Shown here: piece by piece, positions 26,837 through 36,890 of the stretch
Layout of the letters: each line of letters starts with the position of its first letter
Numbering within the stretch: the first letter of the stretch is position 1
From: [Clostridium] leptum DSM 753
Lineage (GTDB): Bacteria; Bacillota; Clostridia; Oscillospirales; Acutalibacteraceae
Assembly: GCA_000154345.1 (NCBI GenBank)
Contig: DS480350.1
Span: 372,001 to 436,000 of the forward strand
Length of the DNA stretch: 64,000 nt
Reading direction: 5' to 3'
The notes under the pieces: generated by a model
What the model was told of the DNA's origin: nothing
Databases searched by the model: none
The model's input: only the letters and a program-made list of their open reading frames with translations
Program-made: the position numbers and the translations under genes

Positions 26837-28430
26837 CTATCCATTTGATTCATTCAGCATATTCAAAATATTAAGTAGGGGTTTAAAGCCAGTAAAATCA
26901 ATTTTTGTGTAATTTTGAAATATGTATTTGGAGAATATATCTTTGTTATAATATTTTTGTGGATCCTCATCGTGCCTAGAAAACTTTCTACCGTTAATTT
27001 CAATATTTAATGTTTCATCAGTAAAAAGATCTTCCAATTCACATTCATTTTTTCCAAGGGGCAATGGAACAGATACCAAGTTTAATTTGCAATTTGGCTC
27101 TAAGAGCACATAATTCTCTTTTTCAAGCTGTTCTTTTTTCAGTTCACTTAATTCAGCATAACTAATAAACCCTCTCAGCGGGCGTTTGGTATTCTTTTCA
27201 TTATCAAACAGCAAAACAGTGGGATACTCAGAAAACTCAGTTTGATGTTCCAGAAAATAATCACAGAGGTTCTTTAATCCATTTTTTCCGACAAAATAGT
27301 TATATAAAGATTTCATTGCATCAGCACCGTCTAATGACATTCCAAAAAAATACTTCCAGTGTCTTGAACGAGAAAAGAAGGATATATGGTAATGGAATTT
27401 TCCATTGTTGTCTTTAGTAATTAGCTTTGGGTATTCTTTATATAAGCTTTTAAGTGCGGCTTTAATATACAATACATCGGTTTTCCCCTCTGTAATTAAA
27501 AGCATCTGCTTGTTAGCAATAAAATGTTTATAAAAAAGAAAATTCCTATAATCAATTTCCTTTCCGGAAAGTGATCGATAATTATGTTTTGCACCACTAA
27601 TATCATGTTTGTTATTGTAAAATTCGATTTGATCAATAAACGATAACCTACCTGCAAGTTGTGCAATTGTTCCGTTTTTGTCATCCAACTTAAATTCTCC
27701 CGTTGTATACAAGGAGTGGAGCATGGCTCGTGTTGATTTATAGAAAGCACGTGGAACATTTATTTTTTGATTAACAACCAGTCCCGTTACTATTTGTCGT
27801 GAATCATGATATATAAGTCTGGTTTTGCTATCATTTATTGAAAAACCAGATTTCTGAAATTCTTTTTTTAGATCTTTAAAAAAATCATCTTTGTTATCTA
27901 AGAAATCATTTTTATTTGTCGAGAAGGTTAAATCATCTGCGTATCTTGTGTAATCCAATTTATATTTTTTTGCAATTTTTAGCACATGCATATCAAGCGT
28001 TTGACAAATTAAATTGGTGATTATAGGAGATGAAGGTGCACCTTGCGGTAAAACACCTTTATAACATGCAACCTGAGAAATAGTTACTGCAACTTCTTTC
28101 GGTAATTTAAAGTATCTATTTGATGAAAAATACCCCAAGACTCGTCCAAAGTGAAACATATTAAAAAAATCATTTAAATCAATGCAAAAAAACAAATCGC
28201 TTATTTTTATGGATTTTGGCATTAGAAATAATACTTTTATTTTTCTCGAACGCATGAGATATATTGGCTTTGATGTTTTCTTCGCCTCGTATTTGTTTTT
28301 GATATTCATATAGCGCATCGGCTAATTTACGCTGTATCATTTTTAACGGGCCAGAAGGAGCGAAAATATGGCGTGGAGAACCATCTTTTTTGGGGATATC
28401 AAAAGAAGAATAGAATGAATGCTCTCTTTT
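26837..28430 (-). pseudogene. Retron-type reverse transcriptase fused to TOPRIM, broken
   Basis: The 3' part (from about 28195 down) encodes RT motifs CIDLNDFF, LPQGAPSSPIITN, YTRYADDLTFST and the retron-type VTGLVVN, then a C-terminal TOPRIM-like stretch LLITEGKTDVLYIKAAL. RT-TOPRIM fusions are known from retron Ec67/Eco2. The N-terminal part (FDIPKKDGSPRHIFAPSGPL, KMIQRKLADALY) is in a different frame: a run of seven T at about 28191-28197 separates the two frames. That first frame also has no ATG, GTG or TTG before its conserved block and opens right after a TAA. So the gene is both frameshifted and missing its start. Confidence 0.75.
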
Positions 28431-29188
28431 ACTTTGGATAATTGGAGATATTTAAAAGAAGATGATAAGGTACGTTTACATAAAATATCTAAAATCATAA
28501 TAGATTCGTCGTTGCCGGAATAACCTATAACGATCATACCTCGATTTGTAAGACAGTGAAGCCAGTGTTCCTGCAAAGTGCTTTCTAATTTTTGTAATTC
28601 ATCTTCTGTATTTTGCAGATTATCATAGCGAAAATCACCGTGTAATTTACATACGCTAGGATATGTAGGGTTGAAATTTCTAATGCTATCCGAGTTTGTT
28701 GAACTACATATTAAGAGTTCTTGCTGGGGATTTATGATATTAATGGCTGTCTCTGTCAATGCATCAAAATTGGTTGTCCAAACTCTTTTAACTTTATTTT
28801 CAATCATCATATCTGCCAAACATAAATATCCTAAGGAAGGATTATGTCTTGTAACTTTTGATTCAATAAAACGCTTTCGTGCAATGCAAGAGTTATAGCA
28901 TTCCTGAAAATAAAATGAGTATTCATTTGATGCATATTTTGGAGGATAACCGCCTTTTTTATCAAAATAATCTTGCAGCAATTTTTGTGTGGACGGTAGC
29001 TTTAAATCTTTGAATTTTTCGGTGGAAATGTGATTCTCAATACAGTAAATTTCTCTTTTAAAAAACCATATTAAATCTCCTCCGGTTGGTATACCGGAGT
29101 TAACGGATGCACCTGCCCCTAGAAAAAAGTCAACTTCTCCGTTTTCCATTACAGAGAAATTTCTAATTAACTGTTCTTGAGAAATCAC
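28343..29188 (-). pseudogene. SIR2-domain protein, C-terminally truncated
   Basis: A 281-codon frame starting at GTG 29188, with AAGGAGGG 8 bases upstream. SIR2 motifs are clear: VDFFLGAGASVNSGIPTGGDL (NAD binding), VWTTNFDALTETAI, VCKLHGDFR and MIVIGYSGNDESIM. After about residue 245 the frame runs into retron RT N-terminal coding sequence read in the wrong frame, so the natural C-terminus has been lost in a deletion. SIR2 effectors deplete NAD in several defence systems, and SIR2 genes pair with some retrons. Whether the truncated product works is uncertain. Confidence 0.7.
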
Positions 29189-29227
29189 ATGTTTCCCTCC
29201 TTGATAAGTAAAAGTATTTATTCTATA

Positions 29228-30562
29228 TTATGAAATTATGTTTTTCACCAGCTCTACTGCGCTTTCCTCGGCAGGGTTGTTGGTGCCGAGCTCGCCACGA
29301 AAAGCACGGGCGAGGATGGATTTTTTCATGAGGTCAATTTGATCCAGTACGGCTTCGGCGGCTTCTTTGGCTTGCTGCTCTTTGGCGAGGAGGTCGTCAA
29401 GGATACGGACGATTTCGGTTTGTTCTTTTGATTTAGGGAGTAAAATATTAAATGCTCGTAAATAACCCAAAGATACAAACTTTTGTGTTGAACCTTTTGC
29501 GTCTTTTTCCATCCGGTCTATTACTTTCTTACTTTCTAAAAAATATTTTACAAAATAAGGGGAAGCTTTTCCGATGTTTTTAAAAAGCGCTACGTTCTTT
29601 ATAGCAAACTTTGGCTGTGTTTCAACAACCACAGGATTTCCAATTGTTCCAATCATAGCAAAAAGAATATCACCAATATCAACTTTACTTCTCTCATTTA
29701 TTTTATCGTAATCCTCTTTGCTGATAAATTTTAAATCTTTATCTGTAATCTTACCGTCTTTAAGATTTTTTGAGGTTATTAGTGGAAAACCTTGATCGAA
29801 GTATGTTGGTGAGTCATGTGTGCCATCACGGACATCTAAAATATCATTAAATTTATATTTTTCCCAACTCTCCATCCCCAAGCCGTGTTCTTTTCTCCAC
29901 CGGGCGGTGAGTTCGCCGGTAAAGGCTTTGTGGAGGATAGCGGCTTTGCGGGTTTCATAGCTGTTCAATGCCTCCTGCGTCTTTTGCTTTGCCTCGTCCA
30001 GCTTGGCAAACAGGCTTTCAATGCGGTCAACAATGCGCTGTTGTTCGGGGAGTGGAGGGAAAGGAACTTCTTTTTGCAATATATCTTCTCGTGAGATTCC
30101 AGGTATCAAGCCATTTCCAGCTTGGCGAAATGAATCAGAAATATTATTAACGAGCCAATATGTAAATCGTGGAAATAAAGTTGAGCTAGTTCTAATGGCC
30201 ATAATTTGTCTGCTAATATTAACTTTTTCTTCTTTTTGTAAATATACTTTTCCTATTGTGCCTTTTACACTTAGAAGGACATCGTTTTTAAGTGAGATCA
30301 CTTGTGGGTTCTCAATCCATCGTTCAATAGTAAATACATTATTTTCGAGATTGCTTGCCCCTAAAATATATGGAATACCTATTCCTAAACTGTTACAATC
30401 CGTTAATTTTGCATCTCTTCCAGAAATCAAATTAATTATTTTGCTGAATCTAACCCAACACCAATTCTTCGGCACCTTGTAGGGCTGTTCCCAATCCGGC
30501 ACCAATGCCGCCTGCAAGCGTTCTTCGGGTGTTAGGGTTTCTTTTTTCTTCGCCTTTGCCAT
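29228..30562 (-). CDS. hsdS: Type I restriction-modification specificity subunit
   Basis: A 444-residue S subunit with two target-recognition domains. The first conserved helical region follows FPPLPEQQRIVDRIESLFAK; the second is NILLPKSKEQTEIVRILDDL then AEAVLDQIDLMKKSILARAF. Each is preceded by a variable TRD (about 30-170 and 225-370). These read the two halves of a bipartite recognition sequence, which cannot be deduced here. The gene overlaps the end of hsdM (TGATG). Both TRDs look intact. Confidence 0.92.
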   Translation of the reverse strand: MAKAKKKETLTPEERLQAALVPDWEQPYKVPKNWCWVRFSKIINLISGRDAKLTDCNSLGIGIPYILGASNLENNVFTIERWIENPQVISLKNDVLLSVKGTIGKVYLQKEEKVNISRQIMAIRTSSTLFPRFTYWLVNNISDSFRQAGNGLIPGISREDILQKEVPFPPLPEQQRIVDRIESLFAKLDEAKQKTQEALNSYETRKAAILHKAFTGELTARWRKEHGLGMESWEKYKFNDILDVRDGTHDSPTYFDQGFPLITSKNLKDGKITDKDLKFISKEDYDKINERSKVDIGDILFAMIGTIGNPVVVETQPKFAIKNVALFKNIGKASPYFVKYFLESKKVIDRMEKDAKGSTQKFVSLGYLRAFNILLPKSKEQTEIVRILDDLLAKEQQAKEAAEAVLDQIDLMKKSILARAFRGELGTNNPAEESAVELVKNIIS

Positions 30563-32085
30563 CAGTCCTGCACCTCCAGCGCCCGCAGTTCTTTCACCAC
30601 GCTCATCAGCAGGTCAACCGCTTCTTCCAGATTAGCGGCGGCTTCCTCGGCGCTGTCCGCCGGGTCGGGCAGATCATTATAATCCAAAACGGAATCGTCA
30701 CGAATCAGACCAAGGTCGAGGGTGTCGCCCTTTTCGGCAATTTGTTCTCTTGTAAACACACTCCAGCGCTCATCCTCCACAGCGTGGCGGTCTTCGGCGG
30801 TATAGGCTTTTACGAAACCTTCAAAATGCTCTTTTTTCAGCGGCGTTGTCTTGCCGAAAGAGGGCATATTGGTGCGCAGGTCATAGAACCAAACTTCTTT
30901 GGTGTTGTCCTTTTCAGTTTTGCCACGGGTAAAGAAAAGCACATTAGTTTTAACCCCCTGCGCATAGAAAATGCCAGTGGGCAGGCGGAGAATGGTATGG
31001 AGATTGCAAAAGTCCATTAACTCCCGGCGCACGCTTACACCATCGCCGTCGGCAAAGAGAACATTATCTGGCAAAACAACGGCACAGCGGGCGTTTCCGT
31101 CCGCTTTTAAACTGCGGTAGATCACCTGCAAGAAGTTTAGCTGTTTGTTTGAGGTCTGGAACGAAATATCATCACGGGAGGTGCGCTCGCCGCCTTTTTT
31201 GGTTCCGAAGGGCGGGTTGGTCAAGATTACATCAAAGCCTTTGAGTCTTTTGGCACTCGGAGACAGGGAGTCCTCGCAGAAAATGTGCGCCGGAACATTA
31301 TGAAGATAGGCGTTCATCAAAGCCAGACGATGTGCGTCGTGTACCAGTTCCACACCGTAAAAAGAGTCCTGAAACGCCGCCATTTCCTGATCGGAAAGAG
31401 AATAGAGATCCACACCGTTTGTAGTGTGCTGATAGGCGGAAATCATAAACCCGAAAGTACCGCAGGCGGGGTCAAAGCATTTTTCACCGAATTTCGGGGA
31501 AATCAAATTGGTCATCACATCAATGAGCACACGGGGCGTGAAATACTGACCTGCGCCGGACTTCTTCTCGTCGGCGTTCTTTTGCAGCAAGCCTTCGTAG
31601 AGGTCGCCGAGACCCTCCTGCTTTGCCTCGAACCAGTCCAGCTTGTTGATCTCAGAGATGATTTTCTGCAAATTTTTTGGTTCTTCAATACTGGAAACCG
31701 CTTTTGTATAGATGTCGCTGATTTTGGGAATACCGGTGCTGCCAAGCTCAGAAAGCAGTTTCATATAGTAGTTTTTCAGTTCAATGCCTTCCAAGGTGGT
31801 AAGGTACTCCCACGAGTAGTTGTAAAGCAGAGGCTTTCGGGATTCCTTTTCTTCTTCGGTTAGTTGTTCAACCGCTTTGCCCTTTTTGCGGGCATACTGC
31901 TCCAAAGATTTTTGGTATGCTTTCAGCACATCGGCTTTCAGGGTGTTTTCTTCACCGGTTTCATCCAGCATTTTCAAAAAAAGAATATAGGTGAGTTCTG
32001 TAACATACTGATGATAGGTAATACCGTCATCACGCAGAACGTTGCAGAGATTCCATAATTTTTGAACAATATCGATGGTACTCAT
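30562..32085 (-). CDS. hsdM: Type I restriction-modification DNA methyltransferase subunit
   Basis: A 507-residue N6-adenine methyltransferase. The N-terminal HsdM bundle (LWNLCNVLRDDGITYHQYV) is followed by the SAM-binding motif I region GQYFTPRVLIDVMTNLI and CFDPACGTFGFMISAY, and the catalytic NPPF in VILTNPPFGTKK. AGGAG precedes the ATG. It lies between hsdR and hsdS with overlaps at both ends, forming one hsdRMS operon. Confidence 0.93.
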   Translation of the reverse strand: MSTIDIVQKLWNLCNVLRDDGITYHQYVTELTYILFLKMLDETGEENTLKADVLKAYQKSLEQYARKKGKAVEQLTEEEKESRKPLLYNYSWEYLTTLEGIELKNYYMKLLSELGSTGIPKISDIYTKAVSSIEEPKNLQKIISEINKLDWFEAKQEGLGDLYEGLLQKNADEKKSGAGQYFTPRVLIDVMTNLISPKFGEKCFDPACGTFGFMISAYQHTTNGVDLYSLSDQEMAAFQDSFYGVELVHDAHRLALMNAYLHNVPAHIFCEDSLSPSAKRLKGFDVILTNPPFGTKKGGERTSRDDISFQTSNKQLNFLQVIYRSLKADGNARCAVVLPDNVLFADGDGVSVRRELMDFCNLHTILRLPTGIFYAQGVKTNVLFFTRGKTEKDNTKEVWFYDLRTNMPSFGKTTPLKKEHFEGFVKAYTAEDRHAVEDERWSVFTREQIAEKGDTLDLGLIRDDSVLDYNDLPDPADSAEEAAANLEEAVDLLMSVVKELRALEVQD

Positions 32086-35000
32086 TATGCGGCTCCTTCA
32101 TAAATGTAAGTATTGATCTCCCGAATAATGTCAGCGAGCGCTCCGCCAAACTTCTTGTTAAACCGGGCAAAACCACCATCCATTTTAAATACCGGGGCTT
32201 CAAAAGTTTCGGTGTTCAGGATACTTTCGTGCAGCATATAGGTTTTGATTTTTTCCAAAAGATCAAGCTGCATTTTATTGAAACGATGTGCGGCAATTAA
32301 CTTGGAAAAAGCAGCCTCAACCCGTTCATCGTGATTAAACAGCGGCGTTTTCAAAACAGCCTTCCGGACATGAGCGATAATATCCGCTACAATATGTGCG
32401 TTTGTAACGGCACTGGAGGCTTCGTTCAGGCTGGTTTCCGTGAAATTCTCTTTATCCAAAGCGAGTTTCAGCTCTTTTAGCTGTGCTCTGGTCATGCTAC
32501 TTGGCTTGGTGCAGGCAATTCGGATGGCTTCAATCTCATCTTTGTTCTCATTGACGAATTTCGTAAAAGCTTCCAGATAATCTTCTGGTTTTTCCGTATC
32601 GCCGTATCCACGGGTGGTTTCGTTCAAGGTGTCTTCTTTTTCAGAATAGAAATAACCTTTTTTCTTGCCCTTGAGCGAATCTACCCACAGCAAAAAGTCT
32701 TTATCTTTTTTACAGGCTTCGATAAACGCATCTTGTGTGCAGGATTTCAGCTTGTGCACATATGCTCTTAAATCAATACCACCCAAGCGTTCCGTGACCT
32801 CATATTTTTGCTCCGGTGTCAGATTGTTGTTTTTTCGCTGAAGCCGTGCAAGAATGCGATCTTTAACCGGCTGCTTATTCTCGCCGCTGTCACGGAACAG
32901 ATCTTCCAGTAGCTCTGACATCGTTTTGCTTACGGAAACGGATTTCATCCCGGAAGTGGAGTCTAAATCCTCATACACTCGCACGGCGTCGAAAATATTA
33001 AAATGCGTTTTGCCGATTTCAGGACACAGACGGGTGGCACGGCCCAGCATCTGTTCGAACAGAATGCGGCTGTTAATCTTCCGCATAAACACAAGGTTGC
33101 AGATAGCCGGAACATCAATGCCGGTTGTCAGCAAATCAACGGTAACGGCAATGTTTGGGTATTGGTTGTTTTTAAACTGTTTGATTACCTGCAAAATCTT
33201 CTTTTTATTGCCACCGGTGGTTTTGCCTGTGATTTTCATAATCGCCTCATTGGAAATGCCATAAGGTTTATAAATATCACGAAGCGTATCTACAATGCAG
33301 TCGGCGTGGTTATCATTGACAGCAAAAATTAGTGTTTTTTCGCCGCTTTCGGGGTTTAAGTAGTTGGCAACTTCTTCTAACACCTTACGAGTATGGTCGG
33401 GAAGGACAATCGCTTTATTAAAATCTGAAACATCAAAATCCAGCTCATCCTGCAATGCCGCCCCATTAATCAGTTCGTTTGTGTTGGGATCGTACTGCGC
33501 AAGCGTTTCGCCCTTTTTGAACTTTACGTTATTTTCGATAAAATCCGTGTTGATGATATAAGGCGGATCGTGATCGACCAGCCAGCCATCGATCACGGCT
33601 TCACGATAGCTATATGTAAAAATCGGTTCGCCGAAAATTTCAGTGGTGTGCAGGGCAGGAGTAGCGGTTAAAGCTACTTTTACTGCATCAAAATACTCAA
33701 TGACCTGCTTGTATTTGCTCATATAGTCATCTTGATTATCGTAGAGAATTTCTTCCTGCGTCATTTCCTTGTCCAGAATATATCCTCTATGAGCTTCGTC
33801 TACAATAATCAAATCGAACGCCCCGGGCATTAAATCAGGTGTTTCAGACAGAATAGTGCGCTTTAATAATCCCTGCACAGTAGAAATGCTAACTTTAGTT
33901 TCCAGATTGATCTCATTATCATCAATGTCTTTAATTTCATAGATTTCATTTAATGTCATTAAATCTTTCAGCTTGACATCCTTAAAAGTGTCCATTGCCT
34001 GTTCGCCGAGCGCTATGCGGTCAACCAGAAACAAAATTCTCTTGAAGCGCTTGGATTCAAGCATTTTATAAATAAGGCCAAGAACGGTTCGTGTTTTACC
34101 GGTGCCGGTTGCCATTGCAAGCAATGCCGTGCGGCCGCCATTCATGATTGCTTCGGTAGCCTTGTTGACCGCCTTAATCTGATAGTCACGAAGATTAAGA
34201 CCGGTAGGGTCTTCCATAAATGAATCGTTATAGGTTGCTAAGGCTTCATTTGCCTTAGCAATATCTTGACTCAGTTTTTCTTCCAGATCGCTGGGGCTGA
34301 ACCAATTCCGTATAGGATAGGACTGGTTAGATGATTTTCGTGCATCTAAAAACCATATGCCAGATTTTGTTCGGAGCTGCTCCAGAAAAGCTCTGCCGTT
34401 TGAGGCAAACAGGAAAGGCACCTGATAATCGCCCCACGAACCGATAACATATCCTGCGTGTTCTTCTTTGATATGCTTTGCATAATCCTTGACCTGCACA
34501 TCAATGGTGGAAGCAACATCTTCCGAAGCTTTTTTCGCATCCATTAAAGCGACGAGTTTTTCCCCAATGAAGAAGGCATAGTCTGCATATCCATTTTTAT
34601 AAAAAGCAGAATTGGTAGGCCATTCGCTGATAGCAATATTTCTGCCTTTCACTGGGCGAGTGCCTTTGCTGTAACGCAAATTGGTGGTATCTGCTTCCCA
34701 TCCTGCTTTGCGAAGCTGCTCGTCTATCAAACAGCGTGTTTGTGCTTCGTTCCACTGCATCATAGAAGAAACCGTTTCAGCTCGTTTTGCACGTTCTTTC
34801 TGCGTTGTACCCGAAACAGCTGTTGTTACCTGTGCAAGCTTTTTTGACAGTTCGGCAATCTTTTTTTCCTGATCTTCTATTACTGATTTTAGGTCTGCCT
34901 GATGCACTTCTTCAGGCATAACAAAATCTTCGGCGATAAATCCCCAGTCGCCGTAGGTTTCCATAAACCAAATCGCTAAATTATATGTCGTAGAAAGAAG

Positions 35001-35321
35001 CGTTTTTGCTTCGTCTACGGAATCTGTTCCCGCATGCACTGCGGAATTGCGGGTTTTACGGAGAACATATAGTGTATTATCAATCTCGTGGGGAAGAAGG
35101 CCGGCACGCTTCAACAAACGAATACGATTGGCGTGGGTGTTATCTGTCTTGGGTTCATCCATATGTTCAAATACCAAAATTTCCTGAACAAGGCGCTCGG
35201 CAAACATACCTAGTTTATAGATACACGCATTGGGATCAGAATACAGATAGTTTTCTGCATTAGCGCCTAATTGTGCCAGCACAGGCCAATATCTATTTAG
35301 AAATTCAAAGTTTGATTTCAT
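32085..35321 (-). CDS. hsdR: Type I restriction endonuclease subunit
   Basis: A 1078-residue R subunit. A DUF4145-like N-terminal part and coiled region (about 150-190) precede the restriction nuclease region (YADYAFFIGEKLVALMDAKK). The SF2 motor follows: Walker A MATGTGKTRTVLGL, DEAH in IIVDEAHRGYI, VALTATP and, in the second RecA domain, VDLLTTGIDVPAICNLVFMR and QMLGRATRLC. The ATG at 35321 is used because AGGAGG is 9 bases upstream; TTG 35330 is too close to the RBS. It overlaps hsdM. Length is usual for the family. Confidence 0.92.
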   Translation of the reverse strand: MKSNFEFLNRYWPVLAQLGANAENYLYSDPNACIYKLGMFAERLVQEILVFEHMDEPKTDNTHANRIRLLKRAGLLPHEIDNTLYVLRKTRNSAVHAGTDSVDEAKTLLSTTYNLAIWFMETYGDWGFIAEDFVMPEEVHQADLKSVIEDQEKKIAELSKKLAQVTTAVSGTTQKERAKRAETVSSMMQWNEAQTRCLIDEQLRKAGWEADTTNLRYSKGTRPVKGRNIAISEWPTNSAFYKNGYADYAFFIGEKLVALMDAKKASEDVASTIDVQVKDYAKHIKEEHAGYVIGSWGDYQVPFLFASNGRAFLEQLRTKSGIWFLDARKSSNQSYPIRNWFSPSDLEEKLSQDIAKANEALATYNDSFMEDPTGLNLRDYQIKAVNKATEAIMNGGRTALLAMATGTGKTRTVLGLIYKMLESKRFKRILFLVDRIALGEQAMDTFKDVKLKDLMTLNEIYEIKDIDDNEINLETKVSISTVQGLLKRTILSETPDLMPGAFDLIIVDEAHRGYILDKEMTQEEILYDNQDDYMSKYKQVIEYFDAVKVALTATPALHTTEIFGEPIFTYSYREAVIDGWLVDHDPPYIINTDFIENNVKFKKGETLAQYDPNTNELINGAALQDELDFDVSDFNKAIVLPDHTRKVLEEVANYLNPESGEKTLIFAVNDNHADCIVDTLRDIYKPYGISNEAIMKITGKTTGGNKKKILQVIKQFKNNQYPNIAVTVDLLTTGIDVPAICNLVFMRKINSRILFEQMLGRATRLCPEIGKTHFNIFDAVRVYEDLDSTSGMKSVSVSKTMSELLEDLFRDSGENKQPVKDRILARLQRKNNNLTPEQKYEVTERLGGIDLRAYVHKLKSCTQDAFIEACKKDKDFLLWVDSLKGKKKGYFYSEKEDTLNETTRGYGDTEKPEDYLEAFTKFVNENKDEIEAIRIACTKPSSMTRAQLKELKLALDKENFTETSLNEASSAVTNAHIVADIIAHVRKAVLKTPLFNHDERVEAAFSKLIAAHRFNKMQLDLLEKIKTYMLHESILNTETFEAPVFKMDGGFARFNKKFGGALADIIREINTYIYEGAA

Positions 35322-35335
35322 GACGCCCAATCCTC

Positions 35336-36166
35336 CTATTTTCTATACAGTTCATCCAAAGTTTTACCGTCTTTATTTTTCCACTCGACCCAGCCATTTG
35401 TGGAACCGCCAAGAACAAAATTACTTGCCCCACTGGGCGTATCAAAATCTACCGTTACTTTTAAAATATATTTACCGTCAGCATTCACGATGGATTGTTG
35501 AGAGATAAGATCCTCCCTTTGACGATTATACCTTTGTAAATGTGCGGGTTTATCCAGATTGATTTGAGAGCCGTCTAACACCTCAAATTTTTCACCGTTA
35601 TATACGCCGAAAGCCATAATGCCGTTTTGGGTGGTATGTAATATGTCCGCTTCATTTAATGTGCTTTTTGCGTTGTTCATTTTATAGCCCTGTGTTGCCA
35701 TAATGAACTGTATTTCATCGTAGATTTCTTCCACTGCCGCAAGGTCATATTCATCAATCTCATATTTCGGCACGATATTGTTTTCGACCTTATACCGTTT
35801 GGACTCCTGCGCTTTTATGATTGCAAATTTTTCAAGGCCGCTGATCATATCCAGTGTGAAGGTTTTACTTTCAGCGAGAAACATAATAGCTTTATTCCAA
35901 AAATCTTTGGAACGATTATGATCGTCCAGCCGGGTAATGCCATTCCGTGTTTGCCCAATATAAAGCTGCACGATTTTATTTCCGTCATCTTCGTTGATCA
36001 GATAATATATTCCCGGACGATTGATACCGGAAATATTTTTTGCTTCTGAAAGTAGTGGTCTTGGAATGACATAGGTCGTCATAGTACAAAGATTTCGCCG
36101 AATGGAACGAATGCCATCGGGCTGTCCATTGTGATAGATCATTTCAAGTTTTTTACTGATCGCCAT
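35336..36166 (-). CDS. GIY-YIG nuclease-like protein with DUF4357
   Basis: A 276-residue protein. Residues about 45-110 show a GIY-YIG core: RPGIYYLI then VQLYIGQTRNGITRLDDHN, with KAIMFLAES after it. The C-terminus is a DUF4357-type domain (SGASNFVLGGSTNGWVEWKN). It lies 14 bases before hsdR and is read in the same direction, so it belongs to the RM operon. Such GIY-YIG/DUF4357 proteins are common companions of type I RM loci; their role is not defined. The start at 36166 has GGGGAA upstream. Confidence 0.75.
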   Translation of the reverse strand: MAISKKLEMIYHNGQPDGIRSIRRNLCTMTTYVIPRPLLSEAKNISGINRPGIYYLINEDDGNKIVQLYIGQTRNGITRLDDHNRSKDFWNKAIMFLAESKTFTLDMISGLEKFAIIKAQESKRYKVENNIVPKYEIDEYDLAAVEEIYDEIQFIMATQGYKMNNAKSTLNEADILHTTQNGIMAFGVYNGEKFEVLDGSQINLDKPAHLQRYNRQREDLISQQSIVNADGKYILKVTVDFDTPSGASNFVLGGSTNGWVEWKNKDGKTLDELYRK

Positions 36167-36225
36167 AGTCATTCCCCAATCTTTTCTATAATTGCTCTAC
36201 ATGTTAATTTTATGATTACTGGTTT

Positions 36226-36444
36226 TTATTTTTCATTCTCTAAAAGTCCATAAGTCCGATAATAGGACAACATCTCCTGAAGTTGCAGCTTATTGGCGAA
36301 AAGCTGGCGGTAGGTGACGGTTTTCTCCTTGCCCTCAGCTTTGAGCTTCGCCATCTTTTCCGTCGTATCGTCGTATTGCTTGAGAATGGCGGCGAGCATA
36401 TCTTCAAAGGCTTTCAGTCTCTTTTCGTCCATGTTGCGCCCCAT
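36226..36444 (-). CDS. Small helical protein after an HTH gene
   Basis: A 72-residue charged, probably coiled-coil protein (RLKAFEDMLAAILKQYDDTT, EKMAKLKAEGKEKTVTYRQL). Its ATG overlaps the stop of the HTH gene upstream (TAATG), so it depends on that gene for translation. The frame extends upstream but covers the HTH gene in another frame. I do not recognise the family. Confidence 0.55.
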   Translation of the reverse strand: MGRNMDEKRLKAFEDMLAAILKQYDDTTEKMAKLKAEGKEKTVTYRQLFANKLQLQEMLSYYRTYGLLENEK

Positions 36445-36632
36445 TATTTCTCGGCCGCAACGCCGGATTTCATCCAAGCGTCCACTTCGCTTATCTTGAA
36501 TTTCCACAGCCTGCCGATTTTCGTGGCGGGCATTTTTCTTTTTTCGATCCATGCGAGCACCGTGTCCCGGCTGACACCAAGGTATTCGCAAATCTCTTTC
36601 ATCGAGCACCAGCGTTCTACATTCAAATCCAT
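36444..36632 (-). CDS. Excisionase-family HTH protein
   Basis: A 62-residue DNA-binding domain: WCSMKEICEYLGVSRDTVLA, then RKMPATKIGRLWKFKISEVDAWM, the HTH_17 fold of helix-turn-helix 'excisionase' proteins. It forms a two-gene unit with the small helical protein and lies upstream of the RM operon. It may regulate the hsd operon. Confidence 0.75.
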   Translation of the reverse strand: MDLNVERWCSMKEICEYLGVSRDTVLAWIEKRKMPATKIGRLWKFKISEVDAWMKSGVAAEK

Positions 36633-36890
36633 TTTTCGCCCTCACTTTCGGGTAGATATAAAAATACAGCATAATTATGCAGCAAACTGAGAAGAAAATC
36701 AATGTTTTTTGCCGATTTATAAGGAATAGAACAGTTTGTTTGGATAGCTACCCCGAAAAAGAAGCTGCTCCGATCGGAACAGCTTCTTTGCTTTACCGGC
36801 ATCTTTACAGCTATATCTCTGCCCGCCATTCCCGGCGGGCAAATTTTTTTGCCTTTTTTCAAAATCACTGTCCCCAAACACCCTTTCCAA

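Noticed and set aside
28343..28430. Natural overlap of SIR2 and RT genes by translational coupling
   Set aside because: The RT frame opens right after a TAA and has no ATG, GTG or TTG before its conserved N-terminal block, and the SIR2 tail reads RT sequence out of frame; deletion is simpler.
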